Positions 18,196 through 27,392 of a stretch of DNA of 64,000 nt are shown piece by piece. The translations under genes were made by a program, and so were the position numbers. The stretch is from an uncultured Methanobacteriaceae archaeon (GTDB lineage: Archaea; Methanobacteriota; Methanobacteria; Methanobacteriales; Methanobacteriaceae): positions 1-64,000 of the forward strand of contig CAMYKT010000005.1 of the NCBI GenBank assembly GCA_947259185.1. The letters are read 5' to 3'. The stretch's first letter is position 1, and each line of letters opens with the position of its first letter. The notes below the pieces were generated by a model. It made no database searches, was not told the origin of the DNA, and saw only the letters and a list, made by a program, of their open reading frames with translations.

Positions 18196-18283
18196 AGTAT
18201 AACCTCTGGTAACTTTAATTCCAGAAAGTTATTTGAAGAGAGAATCATTTTTATTTTATTTAAATCATGGAAAAGGTGAATTA
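18196..18283. promoter_or_regulatory. Divergent heat-shock promoter with inverted repeat
   Basis: TAACTTT (18210-18216) and AAAGTTA (18225-18231) form a perfect 7-bp inverted repeat with an 8-base gap, about 20 bases upstream of a TATA-like TTTATTTAAA (18254-18263) for grpE. It is a good operator candidate for the divergent regulator. AGGTGA at 18274-18279 is the grpE ribosome binding site. Confidence 0.55.
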
Positions 18284-18871
18284 ATGTGGGACGATAAGGA
18301 TATAAAAAAACTCAAAGCTGAATTAAAAGAAAAAGAATCTCTTATAGAAGAAAAAGATAGCGCCCTTCAAGAAGCACTGGTCCAGATAGAAGAAATGGAA
18401 AAAAAGCTAAAAAAAAATGAAGAAGAGCTTAATAAAGAAGAAGAAAAAAGTTCAGAATATTATTCTCAATTACAAAGGATACATGCAGATTTTGATAATT
18501 ATAAAAAACATTCTGCAAAACAACACGCCCATACCATTGATTACGCAACTGAAGGACTTATTTTAAAAATTCTGGATGTTTATCAGGATTTTGAACGTGC
18601 TTTAGAGAGTTGTCAAACTGAAAAAGACCTTAGAGAAGGATTAGAACTAATTTACAGCAAACTTAAAACTATACTGGAAAAGGAAGGATTAAAAGAAATA
18701 CCTGCTCAGGGTGAAAAATTCGATCCATTTAAACATGAAGCATTAATGGCAGAAGATCATTCTGAATTTGAAAATGGTATGGTTATAGATGAATTAAGTA
18801 AAGGATACATCTTAAAAGATAAGGTAATTAAATATTCCATGGTTAAAGTTTGTAAAAAAAATGATTCTTAA
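18284..18871 (+). CDS. grpE: GrpE nucleotide exchange factor
   Basis: 195 residues from the ATG behind AGGTGA; a TTG 51 bases upstream has no such site. The N-terminal 70 residues are a highly charged coiled coil (KAELKEKESLIEEKDSALQ). The conserved head reads IHADFDNYKKHSAKQ, LDVYQDFERAL and EKFDPFKHEALM, ending with ILKDKVIKYSMVKV. GrpE releases ADP from DnaK. It is first in the grpE-dnaK-dnaJ set. Confidence 0.95.
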   Translation: MWDDKDIKKLKAELKEKESLIEEKDSALQEALVQIEEMEKKLKKNEEELNKEEEKSSEYYSQLQRIHADFDNYKKHSAKQHAHTIDYATEGLILKILDVYQDFERALESCQTEKDLREGLELIYSKLKTILEKEGLKEIPAQGEKFDPFKHEALMAEDHSEFENGMVIDELSKGYILKDKVIKYSMVKVCKKNDS

Positions 18872-18993
18872 GAGTTTATTATATTAAAATTTATTAAGAA
18901 TTTGATTTATAAAAAAAAGACCAAATAAGATATTTTAAAAAAAATCAGTGTTTTAAATTAATTTAAATCAATTTAAAGATTTGAGGTGAATTT

Positions 18994-20853
18994 ATGGCAA
19001 ATAAAAAAGAAAAAATTATTGGTATTGATTTAGGAACAAGTAACTCTGCAGCTGCCGTTCTGGTAGGGGGGAAACCAACCATGGTTCCTGCTGCAGAAGG
19101 TGCATCCCAGTATGGTAAAGCTTTCCCCAGTTACGTGGCATTTACTGACGATGGTCAGAGGTTAGTAGGAGAACCAGCCCGAAGGCAGGCAGTTACTAAC
19201 CCCGAAAATACCATCAGTGCCATTAAGAGGAGTATGGGAACCAGCCGTAAGGTAAATATAAAAGGTAAAGAATACACTCCCCAGGAAATTTCCGCATTTA
19301 TCCTGCAAAAAATAAAAAAAGACGCTGAAAGTTTCTTAGGAGAAGAAGTTAAAAAGGCAGTGATTACCGTACCTGCTTATTTTGATGATAACCAGAGGAC
19401 TGCTACTAAAGATGCAGGTACCATAGCTGGTCTGGATGTGGTGAGACTGGTAAATGAACCTACTGCAGCCAGTTTAGCATATGGTATTGATCGGGAAGAG
19501 GATGAAGAATTAGAAATCCTTGTATTTGATTTTGGAGGAGGTACTCTTGATGTTACCATAATGGACTTTGGAGGAGGAGTTTTTGAAGTTCGATCCACCA
19601 GTGGTGATACTAAATTAGGTGGAACCGATATGGATAACGCCATTATGAAGTACCTGGCTGATGAATTCAAAAAGGAAACTGGTATTGACCTCATGGTAGA
19701 TGACCAGGCTGTGCAAAGGCTAAGGGAAGCTGCAGAAAAAGCAAAAATAGAATTATCCACCACCCTCACTACCGAAATAAACCTTCCCTTTATTACAGTA
19801 GCAGCTGATGGTCCTAAAAACTTAATTCAGACTTTAAGTCGGGCAAAACTGGAAGAATTGGTTAACCCCATCATTAAAAAATGTTCCGGGCCCATGGAAC
19901 AGGCTTTAGCTGATGCTAAAATGAGTAAATCTGATGTGGATAAAATCATTCTGGTAGGTGGACCTACCCGTATGCCTGTAGTTCAGAAATTTGTGGAAGA
20001 CTTTGTAGGAAAACCTGTAGAACGTGGAATTGACCCTATGGAATGTGTGGCCATGGGTGCTGCTATTCAAGGTGGAGTGCTGGCTGGAGAAATTAAAGAT
20101 CTGGTTTTACTGGATGTTACCCCCTTATCTTTGGGTATAGAAACCATGGGAGGAGTAGCCACCAAGCTGATAGAAAGGAATACCACCATACCTGCTAAAA
20201 AGAGTCAGATATTTTCCACAGCAGCTGATAATCAAACATCAGTAGATATTCATGTCCTTCAGGGTGAAAGACCTATGGCTGCCGATAATTCTACTCTGGG
20301 TAGATTCCAGTTAGTGGGAATACCCCCGGCCCCTCGAGGTATCCCTCAGATTGAAGTGAGTTTTGATATTGATGCTAATGGTATCATGAATGTATCTGCC
20401 AAAGACATGGGAACCGGTAAAGAACAGGCCATTACCATTACTGCACCTAATAAATTATCTGACGATGAAATTGAACAAAAAGTCAAAGAAGCAGAAATAC
20501 ATGCTGAAGAGGATAAGAAGAAACAGGAAGAAATCGAAGTGCGTAACAATGCAGATTCCATGATCTACACTTCTGAAAAGACCCTGGAAGAACTGGGAGA
20601 TAAAGTGGATTCTGATAAAAAAGAGTCTGTAGAAAAATTAGTGGCAGAGCTTCGAGAAATGGTAGCTGGAGATGATATTCCAGCCATAAAAGCCAAAACA
20701 GAAGAGTTAACCAAATTGGTACAGGAAATAGGTGCCGCAATATACCAGCAAGCTCAGCAAGAACAGGCTCAACAGCAGGGTGAAGCAGGATCACAAGAAG
20801 AACCTAAAACTGAAGATGAACCTATTGACGCCGATTATGAGGTTAAGGATTAA
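18994..20853 (+). CDS. dnaK: Hsp70 chaperone DnaK
   Basis: 619 residues. The ATPase domain opens with GIDLGTSNSAAAVL and contains VITVPAYFDDNQRTATKDAG, VNEPTAASLAYG, VFDFGGGTLDVTI and LVGGPTRMPVVQ; the substrate domain follows from about 370 (DVTPLSLGIETMGG) with a lid and a Gln/Glu-rich tail ending EDEPIDADYEV. Archaea with DnaK are thought to have gained it from bacteria; it is standard in Methanobacteriales. A hairpin follows the stop codon. Confidence 0.97.
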   Translation: MANKKEKIIGIDLGTSNSAAAVLVGGKPTMVPAAEGASQYGKAFPSYVAFTDDGQRLVGEPARRQAVTNPENTISAIKRSMGTSRKVNIKGKEYTPQEISAFILQKIKKDAESFLGEEVKKAVITVPAYFDDNQRTATKDAGTIAGLDVVRLVNEPTAASLAYGIDREEDEELEILVFDFGGGTLDVTIMDFGGGVFEVRSTSGDTKLGGTDMDNAIMKYLADEFKKETGIDLMVDDQAVQRLREAAEKAKIELSTTLTTEINLPFITVAADGPKNLIQTLSRAKLEELVNPIIKKCSGPMEQALADAKMSKSDVDKIILVGGPTRMPVVQKFVEDFVGKPVERGIDPMECVAMGAAIQGGVLAGEIKDLVLLDVTPLSLGIETMGGVATKLIERNTTIPAKKSQIFSTAADNQTSVDIHVLQGERPMAADNSTLGRFQLVGIPPAPRGIPQIEVSFDIDANGIMNVSAKDMGTGKEQAITITAPNKLSDDEIEQKVKEAEIHAEEDKKKQEEIEVRNNADSMIYTSEKTLEELGDKVDSDKKESVEKLVAELREMVAGDDIPAIKAKTEELTKLVQEIGAAIYQQAQQEQAQQQGEAGSQEEPKTEDEPIDADYEVKD

Positions 20854-20858
20854 ATTAA

Positions 20859-20893
20859 AAGGTGAAATAATCACCTTAATTTATTATTTTTTT
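20859..20893 (+). terminator. Hairpin plus T-run after dnaK
   Basis: AAGGTGA and TCACCTT (20859-20865 and 20871-20877) form a 7-bp stem with a 5-base loop, 6 bases after the dnaK stop, followed by TTATTATTTTTTTA. It may end or attenuate transcription before dnaJ, which lies 191 bases downstream of dnaK. Confidence 0.55.
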
Positions 20894-21044
20894 ATATTGA
20901 TTAAGCAACATATGGACTAAAATCATTTTATACTTCAGTAAACTATAATTACTATTTACCGTGATTAATATTAATTTATGATTCATATCATTCTAATTAT
21001 TAAAATAATTCATCCCCAATCAATCTAATTCAGGTGAAAAATAT

Positions 21045-22181
21045 ATGGTAGAAAAGCGTGATTATTATGAGGTTCTGGGCGTAGATAAAGGATCCGATAA
21101 AAAAGAGATAAAAAAGGCCTATAGAAAACTGGCTATGAAGTATCATCCAGATGTAAGTGATGATGCTGAAGCAGCAGATAAATTCAAAGAAATCAGTGAA
21201 GCCTATGCTGTACTATCTGATGAAGAAAAAAGAAGTACTTATGATCAGTTTGGACACTCCGGGATGAATGGATTTTCCCAGGAAGATATTTTCAATAACA
21301 TCAACTTTGATGATATTTTCCGGGGTTTTGGATTTGATGTTGGAAATATTTTTGATATTTTTGGATTTGGAGGGGGTCACCGGCAGGGACCGCAAAGAGG
21401 TAGAGATGTCTACTATGACATGGAAATAGCTCTTGAAGACGCAGCTGCCGGTTTAGAAACCGATATTCAGGTCCCTCATACTAAAACCTGTCCGGTCTGT
21501 GATGGTTCCCGGGCTGAGCCCGGTACCGGTACCCGTCAATGTGAAAATTGTGGTGGAAGCGGGCAGGTACGGCAAATAAACAACACCTTCCTGGGTCAGA
21601 TGGTAAATATACGCCCCTGTCCTACCTGTCAGGGGGAAGGAAATATTGTGGAAGAACCATGCAAAAACTGTCATGGGCAGGGAATTGTAAAACAAACCAG
21701 TAGTATCCATATCAAAATACCCCCCGGTGTTGAAACCGGTTCCCGATTAAGAGTACCTGGTGAAGGAGAAGTGGGACCCCATAATGGTCCTCCTGGTGAT
21801 CTTTATGTTATGATAACTGTAAAAGATCACAAATTATTCCAGAGAGAAGGGGCCAATCTGTACTATGAAAAACAAATAAGCTTTGTCCAGGCCGCTCTGG
21901 GAGATAATGTGGAAATTCCCACTTTGGAAAGACCAGTTGATTTCAAAATACCCTCAGGAACCCAAAGTGGAACTACCTTTAGATTGAAAGGTCAGGGAAT
22001 GCCCCATCTACGTTGGAGCGGTAAAGGAAATCTTTATGTGAAAGTTAAGGTTGTTACTCCCCGTAAACTAAATCCCAAACAGAAGGAGTTATTGCAGGAA
22101 TTTGCAGATATTAGTGGGGATGAAATAAAAAGTGATGATAAAGGATTCTTTGACAAGGTTAAGGATGCCATCAGTCATTGA
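21045..22181 (+). CDS. dnaJ: Hsp40 co-chaperone DnaJ
   Basis: 378 residues with a J domain (YYEVLGVDKGSDKKEIKKAY..., HPD in MKYHPDVSDD), a Gly/Phe-rich region (about 75-115) and four zinc-binding repeats (CPVCDGSR, CENCGGSG, CPTCQGEG, CKNCHGQG). The first repeat deviates from CXXCXGXG by an Arg. The C-terminal substrate-binding part follows (IPPGVETGSRLRVPGEG). AGGTGA lies 9 bases before the ATG. The spacing from dnaK and the hairpin suggest it may also have its own promoter. Confidence 0.97.
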   Translation: MVEKRDYYEVLGVDKGSDKKEIKKAYRKLAMKYHPDVSDDAEAADKFKEISEAYAVLSDEEKRSTYDQFGHSGMNGFSQEDIFNNINFDDIFRGFGFDVGNIFDIFGFGGGHRQGPQRGRDVYYDMEIALEDAAAGLETDIQVPHTKTCPVCDGSRAEPGTGTRQCENCGGSGQVRQINNTFLGQMVNIRPCPTCQGEGNIVEEPCKNCHGQGIVKQTSSIHIKIPPGVETGSRLRVPGEGEVGPHNGPPGDLYVMITVKDHKLFQREGANLYYEKQISFVQAALGDNVEIPTLERPVDFKIPSGTQSGTTFRLKGQGMPHLRWSGKGNLYVKVKVVTPRKLNPKQKELLQEFADISGDEIKSDDKGFFDKVKDAISH

Positions 22182-22266
22182 ATAATATAGCTTTATACTT
22201 CTATTAAAAAGAAGATTAAAGCTAAACCCCTTATTTAATTTTAGTTGTTTTTAATTAAAATAGTAG

Positions 22267-22342
22267 GGTTTTCTAAATCCATTAATTGATGTTACGATAT
22301 GCACATATATCGCAACATTCTAATCTAATTCATCAGAAAACC
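22267..22342. repeat. Nested palindrome downstream of dnaJ
   Basis: An inner stem ATGTTACGATAT / ATATCGCAACAT (22289-22300 and 22307-22318, one mismatch, 6-base loop) sits inside an outer stem GGTTTTCT / AGAAAACC (22267-22274 and 22335-22342). It lies between the convergent dnaJ and a membrane-protein gene. It could be a structured RNA end or a protein-binding site; no T-run follows directly. Confidence 0.6.
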
Positions 22343-22410
22343 TAAATTTAATTCTTTTAAACTTATTTTATTACACTGTATCCGGATAGTTAAAAATAGA
22401 ATTTAATTAA

Positions 22411-22908
22411 TTAACTTTTTTTTGTTTTTAAATCCGGGGCATTATTATATTTCAAAAAATAATGGAAAAATAAGGAAGCTACACCCAGCTTTAATAACCC
22501 TGAGAGTGAATTTTCTAAAGTTAAACCCATATTAAATGAGGAATAAATGGATTCTAATCCAATTATAAGGGAAAAAAGACCAATGATGAAAAAAGAAATT
22601 GGTTTTTTAACAAGCCGGGTCAATATGCCTGAATAAAGTGGCTCAAGAGCACTTAAAAAAGTTAAACTCCCTATAATAGAACTGATAATAGACCCTATAA
22701 ATCCTAAACCGGCTATTAAAGGAATGAGTAGTGGATTTATAATCACCAGAATTACGATTAAAGCAGCGAATAACAGCCGGAATCTGCTTTCTTTTTCCAA
22801 TTTTTGTTCCATGTCATGGAATAGATTCTTGCTTCTTTTTTTATTATTTTTAAGGTCCTTTTTGATTTTATTAACTATATTACTTAATTTTTTCAATAGG
22901 GAAGACAT
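22411..22908 (-). CDS. Hypothetical membrane protein
   Basis: About 165 residues. The N-terminal 45 are basic and helical (KLSNIVNKIKKDLKNNKKRSK), followed by four or so hydrophobic segments (LLFAALIVILVIINPLLIPLI, GFIGSIISSIIGSL, PISFFIIGLFSLIIG, LLKLGVASLFFHYFL). No family recognised. The second ATG (22908) is preferred because GGAG lies just ahead of it; the first is at 22917. It is transcribed alone. Confidence 0.6.
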   Translation of the reverse strand: MSSLLKKLSNIVNKIKKDLKNNKKRSKNLFHDMEQKLEKESRFRLLFAALIVILVIINPLLIPLIAGLGFIGSIISSIIGSLTFLSALEPLYSGILTRLVKKPISFFIIGLFSLIIGLESIYSSFNMGLTLENSLSGLLKLGVASLFFHYFLKYNNAPDLKTKKS

Positions 22909-23026
22909 AAACTCCATGAATTAAAATTATCTTGAAAGGGGATAAATTTATGGCCAATAGGACTAATATATAATCACCGCAAAAATGATTATTAGTGGAA
23001 TTTATTTCTAAAAAAGAGGGAGTAAT

Positions 23027-23275
23027 ATGACTGAAAATGATGATAAAAAGTTGGTGGTGCCCCCTACTCAGGAGAATAAACAAAAATGCCTTTGTCCGGA
23101 TTGCCCCTCCTATAACCAGTGCATGCAGGATAAGGGAGAAGTTTTATTTTGCAGTTCTGGTGCAACCAGCTGTGAGCTGGAAAAATGGGGTTGTCCCTGT
23201 GTAAGATGTCCAGTGCAGTTAGAATATCATAATATTGGTTTATTTTACTGCGAAAAAGGGGCTCTAAAGAAATAA
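23027..23275 (+). CDS. DUF2769-like cysteine-rich protein
   Basis: 82 residues with eight cysteines arranged as CLCPDCPSYNQC, FCSSGATSC and CPCVRCPV...YC. This matches the methanogen-enriched DUF2769 family as remembered, probably a zinc or iron-sulfur binding protein with an unknown role. The N-terminal 20 residues are charged and unstructured. GGGAG precedes the ATG. It stands alone, next to rnpB. Confidence 0.75.
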   Translation: MTENDDKKLVVPPTQENKQKCLCPDCPSYNQCMQDKGEVLFCSSGATSCELEKWGCPCVRCPVQLEYHNIGLFYCEKGALKK

Positions 23276-23350
23276 AAGCCATTATTTAGGAGTTAACTTT
23301 AAAAAAATCTAAAATTAGCCTTAATAGTGATACTTCTTAAAATTAAAGAG

Positions 23351-23665
23351 TGATGGCATGCCGGGAGTAACCCACCTCCTGTTTCGGCAGCATTCATCTA
23401 GGCGGACTACCTCTGCCTCATACAGTTTTCATCAGCAGCATTTGCCCTTGCATCCCACGGATTGGCCGTTTCACCGTTCCTTTTAGTGTCTTTCTGCTTC
23501 TTTAGATGAAGCTTCATTTTCATTCACCAAAAGACGTTTCGTTTCTGCTCCAGAGTCCAGCTTCTCAGCAGGTGCCTCACAGCACCGTGGATCTGTGTGA
23601 TGGGTGGAGTTTCCTCAGTTTGAACCCTTACGGGAAACCGGTGGCTGCCCTTCGGCTTGCCATCA
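23351..23665 (-). ncRNA. rnpB: RNase P RNA
   Basis: No protein frame covers this stretch. On the minus strand the ends pair as helix P1 (TGATGGCA at the 5' end, TGCCATCA at the 3' end, 8 bp). Conserved core segments are readable: GAGGAAACTCCACCC (CR-I), GAACGGTGAAACGGCC, CCGTGGGATGCAAGGGCAAA and, near the 3' end, TAGATGAATGCTGCC followed by GAAACAGGAGGTGGGTTACT (CR-V and P4 partner). Its length (315) and base composition, much richer in G+C than the flanks, suit an archaeal type A RNA. It is the catalytic RNA that trims tRNA 5' leaders. Confidence 0.93.
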
Positions 23666-23884
23666 ATCTAAAACCTTAAATTAGTATATTCTCTATTAAA
23701 ATTGCAGGTTTATAAATGTTACTTCTATTTTAAAATTCCTGCTTATAGTTGATCTTTCAGGATTTACAGTTTATGATAAAAAGTAATGAACTTAAAGTAA
23801 TATATAAAAGGATTAAAACTAAAAAGATCATTGCACCGTAATTATTTTAAATGGATTTAGTTATTTTAAAAATAATAAGAAAAA

Positions 23885-23960
<76 letters not shown>

Positions 23961-24033
23961 TAACTTAACATTAGTGGTATTCCTATATAAAGCTTTGCCC
24001 CATGAATCATAAAATTAGAAAAAATTGAAGAAA

Positions 24034-24540
24034 TTATTCTTCAGGTTCTTCCAGAGCTTTCAGTCTCTCATCAATAGAATCCAGTTTTTTATTGGTAAAT
24101 CCGCGATATTCATTGAATCTTTTTTCCAGTGAGTCGATATCCCTGGTAACCACATTCATTCGTTTTTCCAGGCCTTCAATATCAGTTTTGGTGGCTAATG
24201 ACCAGTCTTCTATTAATTCATCACTTTTTTCATCTAGAAAAGCGTCAATTTTATTGGATAAAATATCGGTACTGATAGGAACATCTTTTACTTTGCCCAT
24301 TATTTTATCACTTACTCCAGATACTTTTTCTCCTACTCCTGACATTTTTTCACCAACACCTGAGAATTTTTCACTTGCTTCAGAAACAGTTTCCTGTCCA
24401 CTAACCTTATCTCCTAATTCATATACCTGGCTTTTCATCTTGCCCATGCCTGCATAGCCATTATTTTGCAGATAATAATACAGTAGCACTACTATGGCAC
24501 CGGCTAAAATCAGTATGGCTAAAAGTTCTATGGGAGTCAT
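24034..24540 (-). CDS. Membrane-anchored coiled-coil protein with internal repeats
   Basis: 168 residues. One N-terminal hydrophobic segment (about 4-25, ELLAILILAGAIVVLLYYYL), then short repeats between residues 45 and 85 (GVGEKMSGVGEKVSGVSDKI), then a coiled coil with heptads to the end (LEKRMNVVTRDIDSLEKRFN). No family recognised. GGAGG lies ahead of its ATG, 3 bases after the upstream coiled-coil gene stops, so the two make a pair with matching layout. Confidence 0.65.
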   Translation of the reverse strand: MTPIELLAILILAGAIVVLLYYYLQNNGYAGMGKMKSQVYELGDKVSGQETVSEASEKFSGVGEKMSGVGEKVSGVSDKIMGKVKDVPISTDILSNKIDAFLDEKSDELIEDWSLATKTDIEGLEKRMNVVTRDIDSLEKRFNEYRGFTNKKLDSIDERLKALEEPEE

Positions 24541-24543
24541 TAA

Positions 24544-24969
24544 TTATTCCTCCTTAATTTTTTTAGTATTTTTATCCAGCTTTTTTTCTTTTTCTTCAAT
24601 TTCGTTTAATAGTTTTTGAAGTTTTTTAAATTCACTTTGAGCTTCCAGACGGGCCAGTCGTTCACTGATTTCACTATGTAAAAATCCCACCTCGTGCATA
24701 AGATCAGAGGTATTTTTCCGAATTTGGGATAGTTTTTCCTGCTGGTCTTTAGGAAGAGGTATGGTGGTTTCCATCAGCCTTTTAGATTCTAAATCCTTCT
24801 CAACCATGGAAATTTTTTTAAGTTCTATCTGCCTATCCATGATAAGAACATCGTTTTGAGTTTCCCTCACCTTTCTCCACTGGACTACCACTACAATTAT
24901 TGCTATTAAAGCAATTATTCCTATGGCCAATAGAAAAATATTTTGGGGTATTGCTAATAATTCAGCCAT
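24544..24969 (-). CDS. Membrane-anchored coiled-coil protein
   Basis: 141 residues. An N-terminal membrane segment (about 9-29, IFLLAIGIIALIAIIVVVVQW) is followed by a cytoplasmic-type helical region with heptad pattern (VGFLHSEISERLARLEAQSE, KLLNEIEEKEKKLDKN). No family recognised. GGGAGGG precedes the ATG. It is translated just ahead of the similar protein at 24034-24540; the two probably work together at the membrane. Confidence 0.65.
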   Translation of the reverse strand: MAELLAIPQNIFLLAIGIIALIAIIVVVVQWRKVRETQNDVLIMDRQIELKKISMVEKDLESKRLMETTIPLPKDQQEKLSQIRKNTSDLMHEVGFLHSEISERLARLEAQSEFKKLQKLLNEIEEKEKKLDKNTKKIKEE

Positions 24970-25155
24970 TTTTAATTCCCTCCCTTTACTTTTTATTGTA
25001 GAAGATATATAAAAATTGCCATAAAGTTGATACTTACTTAATCCCTGTTTTATAAATATTTAGAATAATAATTTTAAATCTATTCCTTTGATTTATAAAT
25101 GATTTACAATAAATGCCAGATTGAATTTTAAAATTAAGAGAAATTTGTGATATTT

Positions 25156-26082
25156 ATGTTAGAATCTTATGAAAAAGCCGGTGAAATCGTCTCAAAAGTA
25201 AGAGATGACGCAGTTAAACTAATTAAAGATGGGATGCCAGTTATAGATTTGATAAATTTTGTAGAAAGTCAGATAATTGAACGGGGCGGGGCACCTGCTT
25301 TCCCATGTAATGTTTCAATTAATGAAATAACTGCCCATTATAGCTCTCCTTTTAATGATAAATTGTTGATCGAATCAGGTGATCTACTTAAATTAGACCT
25401 GGGAGCCCATATTAATGGTTACATTGCAGATACAGCTACCAGTATTCTGGTTCCAGGATATGAAGAATTAAATAAAGAGGAATACCCGGAAGAAAAAGTT
25501 CATCACCATGAAAAAATGATTGATGCTTCTCATGAAGCACTGCTAAATGCCATCAGTACCATAAAAGACGGAGTTGAAGTGGGAAAAATTGGTGCAGTGG
25601 TGGAAGAAACCATTAAAAGTCACGGATTTAATCCGGTGGCCAATTTAACCGGCCATAGTATGGACCAATGGATACTGCACTCTGGTTTGTCCATACCAAA
25701 TGTAAAGGAAAAGAATAGCCATAAGCTAGAGGAAGGGGATGTTCTGGCCATTGAACCATTTGCCACCGACGGGGTAGGATTAGTTACTGATTTAACACCC
25801 ACCTACATATTCCGGTTTTTAAGAGATCGGCCTTTACGTATGGTTTATGCTCAAAAAGTGTTAAAAACAATTAAATCACAGTACAAAGTTCTCCCCTTTA
25901 GTCCGCGCTGGTTGACTCCTGGTTTTGATGAAAAAAGATTAAATGCAGCCATGCGACTGTTAATTCAGTCCCGGGCAATATATCCCTATCACGTTTTAAG
26001 AGAGAAAACCGGGGCCTGGGTAAGTCAGAGTGAACATACAGTAATTGTGGAAAAAGAGGGCTGTCAGATAATAACAGAGTAA
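25156..26082 (+). CDS. map: Methionine aminopeptidase, type II
   Basis: 308 residues from the ATG behind GTGAT. The pita-bread metal site is complete: LKLDLGAHINGYIADTA (two Asp), LTGHSMDQWILHSG (His), AIEPFAT (Glu) and SEHTVIV (Glu). The insertion about 225-290 marks type II enzymes, the archaeal and eukaryotic kind. It removes the initiator Met from new proteins. It is convergent with the TPR gene downstream. Confidence 0.96.
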   Translation: MLESYEKAGEIVSKVRDDAVKLIKDGMPVIDLINFVESQIIERGGAPAFPCNVSINEITAHYSSPFNDKLLIESGDLLKLDLGAHINGYIADTATSILVPGYEELNKEEYPEEKVHHHEKMIDASHEALLNAISTIKDGVEVGKIGAVVEETIKSHGFNPVANLTGHSMDQWILHSGLSIPNVKEKNSHKLEEGDVLAIEPFATDGVGLVTDLTPTYIFRFLRDRPLRMVYAQKVLKTIKSQYKVLPFSPRWLTPGFDEKRLNAAMRLLIQSRAIYPYHVLREKTGAWVSQSEHTVIVEKEGCQIITE

Positions 26083-26096
26083 GTCCACCTATTCCT

Positions 26097-26471
26097 CTAA
26101 TTTTTAATTTCAGTTATATGGGAGTATATTTTTTCTATACCTTCCTCGTTCCCTATTTTTTCATAATAATGTAAAGATTCATTTAAAAATTCCATAGCAC
26201 TGTCAGGTTTTCCATTGCTTTTCAATATCAGTGCCATATAATACAGGCTTTCCGCAGTATTTTCCAGGTCACTGGATTTTAGAGATAATTTATATGCTTT
26301 TTGAAAATAATTATAAGCCCTATCTAATTTATGCTGGTGAAACGCTGTAACCGCCTTAATCATAATATCTGATCTGTTTTTTTCAATTTGTTTCGATTTG
26401 TTATAAAAATAAAGGGTCATCATATAAACACAGACCATCACCATGGATCCTAAAATAATTATTGTATCCAT
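26097..26471 (-). CDS. Small membrane-anchored TPR protein
   Basis: 124 residues. The first 24 form a membrane segment (IIILGSMVMVCVYMMTLYFY). Residues about 40-118 are two to three TPR units (AFHQHKLDRAYNYFQKAYKL, AESLYYMALILKSNGKPDSA). It is downstream of frhB with GGAGG before its start and may share the frh transcript, though no functional link is evident. Confidence 0.7.
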   Translation of the reverse strand: MDTIIILGSMVMVCVYMMTLYFYNKSKQIEKNRSDIMIKAVTAFHQHKLDRAYNYFQKAYKLSLKSSDLENTAESLYYMALILKSNGKPDSAMEFLNESLHYYEKIGNEEGIEKIYSHITEIKN

Positions 26472-26534
26472 AATAATCCTCCAGGAGTAATCCGGAGATA
26501 AATAAGATAATTAAAATAAAAAAAAAGAAGAGAA

Positions 26535-27380
26535 TTAGAATGGAACTGGTAATCCCATTTCTTTTCTCTTGTCGATTGTTTTCTGGTTTTTATCCTTCTT
26601 CTGAGCAGATAATTTTTCCAGAAGATCCAGACCAGGTTTGACATTGGCCATGTCTTTGGTCTCGAATGCTCCGGCTTCAACTGCTTGTTGGAAGATGGAA
26701 TTTCCATCATCGGTTCTGGTTATGACTGTGGACCAGCCATCAGGTGAACCTACAGATCCAGTGGATACGTCACCCAGTTCAGCCACATAATCCAGACACA
26801 CATTACATCCGCTCTGTTCGTAACCATGGGTTTCTTTGAGTGGTATGCTTAAGACGTCATCTTGAGTGTATACCCAGAATTTACCTTTACCGATGTCCAT
26901 TTTTTCTACCAGTTTGGGGTCAACTCCCATCTTTTCAGATATGAAAGTCTGTAGTGATGCAAATGGGAAGTTTTCCATACAGTAAATACCTACCAGTAAT
27001 TTTATTTTATCGGCCAGGAATCTGACACCGAAGGGGTAGGACTGCATTTTTCTAATACCCATAGTCTGGCATGGAATAGCCACCGTACCCAATTTTTCAA
27101 TACCGTACTGTCGAACGGCTTTTTTCAGCATCATCACATTAGGGGAGAAGGTGTACTTGGTACCGGCAGCTGCTATTATTTCATCAGCAGACATGGCTAC
27201 CATTGGTTCTGGTTTCCAGAAGTCTTCTCCTGGGCCAGCCACTACTGCTCCTTCAATGATTTTTTCTTCCAGGGCAAATGCTAGAAGGCCGGTTACAATT
27301 CCTCCATCCTGTGAGACTTTTTGGATTTGTTTATCGGTTGATCTTGCAGAAACTATTTCTTTGTAAGTACCTAAAACCAT
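26535..27380 (-). CDS. frhB: F420-reducing hydrogenase subunit beta
   Basis: 281 residues, the standard FrhB length. It binds FAD and one 4Fe-4S cluster and passes hydride to coenzyme F420. Signatures are QDGGIVTGLLAFALEE, AGTKYTFSPNVMMLK, VAIPCQTMGIRK, GIYCMENFP and SGCNVCLDYVAELGDVS. It is the last gene of frhADGB, 12 bases after frhG, with GGAGG ahead of the ATG. Confidence 0.97.
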   Translation of the reverse strand: MVLGTYKEIVSARSTDKQIQKVSQDGGIVTGLLAFALEEKIIEGAVVAGPGEDFWKPEPMVAMSADEIIAAAGTKYTFSPNVMMLKKAVRQYGIEKLGTVAIPCQTMGIRKMQSYPFGVRFLADKIKLLVGIYCMENFPFASLQTFISEKMGVDPKLVEKMDIGKGKFWVYTQDDVLSIPLKETHGYEQSGCNVCLDYVAELGDVSTGSVGSPDGWSTVITRTDDGNSIFQQAVEAGAFETKDMANVKPGLDLLEKLSAQKKDKNQKTIDKRKEMGLPVPF

Positions 27381-27392
27381 TTTCTCAACCTC

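Noticed and set aside
19377..19769. 130-codon antisense frame in dnaK
   Set aside because: Ser/Pro-rich composition typical of a shadow frame inside a highly expressed gene.
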